Positions 62,496 to 64,000 of a stretch of DNA of 64,000 bases are shown here, piece by piece (within the stretch, counting starts at the first letter, position 1; each line of letters begins with the position of its first letter). The stretch spans positions 1,116,001-1,180,000 of the forward strand of contig OY730298.1 of NCBI GenBank assembly GCA_963422595.1, given 5' to 3'. The notes under the pieces are model-generated. The model was given only the letters and a program-made list of their open reading frames with translations, was not told the DNA's origin and made no database searches. A program made the position numbers and the translations under genes. Source of the stretch: G963422595 sp963422595 (GTDB lineage: Bacteria; Pseudomonadota; Gammaproteobacteria; UBA4575).

Positions 62496-62844
62496 TAAAG
62501 CTCCTCAGTAGTTGGGTTACTTATCAAATGGTAATTGTAAACGAATCTGCTCACCCACTTAAAGAATCACTTTTTATGTAAATGGTTTTAAGGATGGTCG
62601 GAATAAAGTAAGTGGGGTTACATCTCTTATGGATCAAGGGTTGTGATACCAGAGCTTGCCTAGACATCTATAAAACGATAAGGTAATAGTATACGCTTGC
62701 GGTGCCTGACTAAGAGGTTGGTTTCCTGCGGCACTCAAAAATAATAATTTCCAACCAAGTCTGGTCCCAACAGGGTTTACACGATGTGTAAGTCATGGGG
62801 TTTTTTACTATTATAAAGTTCAATAATTTAGGTAATAAATTAAA

Positions 62845-64000
62845 TTGAGACAGGCAACATTAAAAAAATCTGCGGGCTTAAATTACCATCTAACGTTGCT
62901 TAAAGGCCTGCGCGAAAGCGTTCTGTTAGTGTTAGTAGCACTTGGCGTATATCTCATGGTGGCATTACTTACGTATGACCGAGCTGATCCTGGCTGGACT
63001 CATACCGGGAGTAATAATTTGATCAGTAATATGGGCGGCAAAGTAGGGGCTTACTTTGCAGATCTATTTTTCTTGTTTTTTGGCTATCTTGCTTACCTGG
63101 CGCCGCTAATGGTTATTTACAGTGGCTGGCTGCTTTATCGGGGTAGATTAGAGAACGACACCATTGACTATCGAACCCTGGGCGTGCGCTGGGCTGGTTT
63201 TTTATTAACGCTAGCTTCTGGTTGTGGTCTTGCGAAATTGCATTTTCATTCGGGGGCATTGCCTAGTTTTACAGGTGGCATTCTCGGCGACTTAACTGGG
63301 AGCAGTTTTGTAGCCGCATTTAGTTTTGTCGGCGCAACTTTACTACTGCTCGCGTTATTTTTTGCAGGCATTACCATTTTTACCAGTTTCTCTTGGCTAT
63401 GGTTGGTTGATGTTATAGGAAAATATGTACTTAAATTTAGCTCTTGGATATGGCAGCAGCTTTCTATATTAAAAGAAAAATATTTGAGTAAAAAGGCTAA
63501 GCTTGAACGCGATGAGGCTGTGAAAGAAACGAGATTAATAATACGGGAACATAATAAGCCAAGAATAGAACCTACTGTCAAAGAAATTGATTCGAGTGAA
63601 CGAGTGGAACGCGAGCGCCAAATTCCACTGTTCAATGCTGCGACAACTACGGAGTTACCACCGATATCAATATTGGATAAGGTCGTTGACACTTCCAAAG
63701 GCTATTCAAAAGAAGCATTGGAGGCTATATCACGTCAGCTTGAGCTGAAGCTTTTAGATTTTGGCGTAGATGCGGAGGTAATGGAAGTTCATCCAGGACC
63801 AGTCATTACACGTTTTGAGGTTCAGTTAGCACCTGGGGTGAAGGTCAGCAAAGTATCAAATTTAACTAAAGATCTGGCTCGGGCACTTTCCGTTATTAGT
63901 GTGCGAGTGGTCGAAGTGATTCCTGGTAAATCCTATATCGGAATCGAAATTCCTAATGAGCAACGTGAACGGGTAGTACTTAGTGATGTATTGCAATCGG
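62845..64000 (+). CDS. ftsK: DNA translocase FtsK, 5' part (partial)
   Basis: The gene is cut by the window end. It starts at TTG 62845 (an in-frame stop is close upstream; no ATG precedes the membrane part). The first ~190 residues have four hydrophobic helices (VLLVLVALGVYLMVALLTY, YLAPLMVIYSGWLLY, etc.), then a charged linker (LERDEAVKETRLIIREHNKP), and the beginning of the alpha domain (LDFGVDAEVMEVHPGPVITRFEVQLAPGVKVSK). The motor and gamma domains lie outside. It coordinates chromosome dimer resolution with division. Confidence 0.95.
   Translation, partial: MRQATLKKSAGLNYHLTLLKGLRESVLLVLVALGVYLMVALLTYDRADPGWTHTGSNNLISNMGGKVGAYFADLFFLFFGYLAYLAPLMVIYSGWLLYRGRLENDTIDYRTLGVRWAGFLLTLASGCGLAKLHFHSGALPSFTGGILGDLTGSSFVAAFSFVGATLLLLALFFAGITIFTSFSWLWLVDVIGKYVLKFSSWIWQQLSILKEKYLSKKAKLERDEAVKETRLIIREHNKPRIEPTVKEIDSSERVERERQIPLFNAATTTELPPISILDKVVDTSKGYSKEALEAISRQLELKLLDFGVDAEVMEVHPGPVITRFEVQLAPGVKVSKVSNLTKDLARALSVISVRVVEVIPGKSYIGIEIPNEQRERVVLSDVLQS

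Noticed and set aside
63246..63698. 150-residue minus-strand frame
   Set aside because: It lies entirely within ftsK and has shadow-type composition.

Overview
The window reads as a gammaproteobacterial chromosome. Evidence is a complete tail of the complex I (nuo) operon, an initiator tRNA, a fadE-type acyl-CoA dehydrogenase, a surE-pcm-yqaA-nlpD block, alaC-hom-thrC, and an ftsK-trxB-(GNAT)-aat block whose order is typical of Gammaproteobacteria. Between these conserved blocks lie two large accessory regions and one smaller one, rich in defence genes, prophage debris and recombination scars.

Layout. 1-6204: nuoI (3' end) to nuoN. 6274-6350: initiator tRNA-fMet with its own promoter. 6351-33000: a defence/mobility island. 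It opens with a radC remnant, then a helicase-DUF4391-Mod-Res cluster (6961-16203), a frameshifted small gene, two unrecognised genes, and a ubiquitin-like operon (fused poly-UBL/E2, JAB protease, E1; 19081-21510). A cassette follows between two copies of a ~237-bp repeat (21512-21748 and 27823-28060): a ribbon-helix-helix regulator, a fused BsuBI/PstI-type methylase-nuclease, a long prokaryotic Argonaute (frameshifted) and a SIR2-family protein. The island ends with ardA, hipBA, a relaxase remnant, and a secreted peptide gene coupled to a truncated class II aminoacyl-tRNA-synthetase-like gene. No integrase was found.

33009-44035: core genes fadE, an Smr-domain gene, surE, pcm, a yqaA-like gene, nlpD, an Mth938-like gene, alaC, hom, thrC. 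44021-47004: a ~2.9-kb insertion bounded by perfect 36-bp direct repeats of the thrC 3' end. It carries an N,N-dimethylformamidase-beta-like secreted protein and IS/transporter fragments. 47009-50298: gene remnants and a TcmP / three-Cys-motif (DUF5131) pair. 50456-54975: a rearranged Mu-like prophage remnant with inverted and duplicated tail genes. 55183-58771: a copper-handling cassette (Cys/His-rich secreted protein, TolC-like protein, Tat-exported multicopper oxidase) between an orphan tRNA-Phe 3' fragment and a full tRNA-Phe. 59110-59340: the amino-terminal remnant of a type II-B-like Cas9 on the minus strand. 59559-64000: aat, a FemAB/GNAT-like gene, trxB and the start of ftsK.

How they act together. 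The island stacks several probable anti-phage modules: a type III-like restriction system, ubiquitin-like conjugation, a type II restriction-modification fusion, Argonaute-SIR2 and possibly hipBA. It also carries antirestriction (ardA) and mobilisation remnants, which suggests delivery by a conjugative or mobilisable element that has since decayed. The most striking items are the fused poly-UBL-E2 operon, the Argonaute-SIR2 pair inside the repeat-bounded cassette, the TcmP/three-Cys pair, and the Cas9 fossil. All functional statements come from reading motifs by eye; no database search was run.
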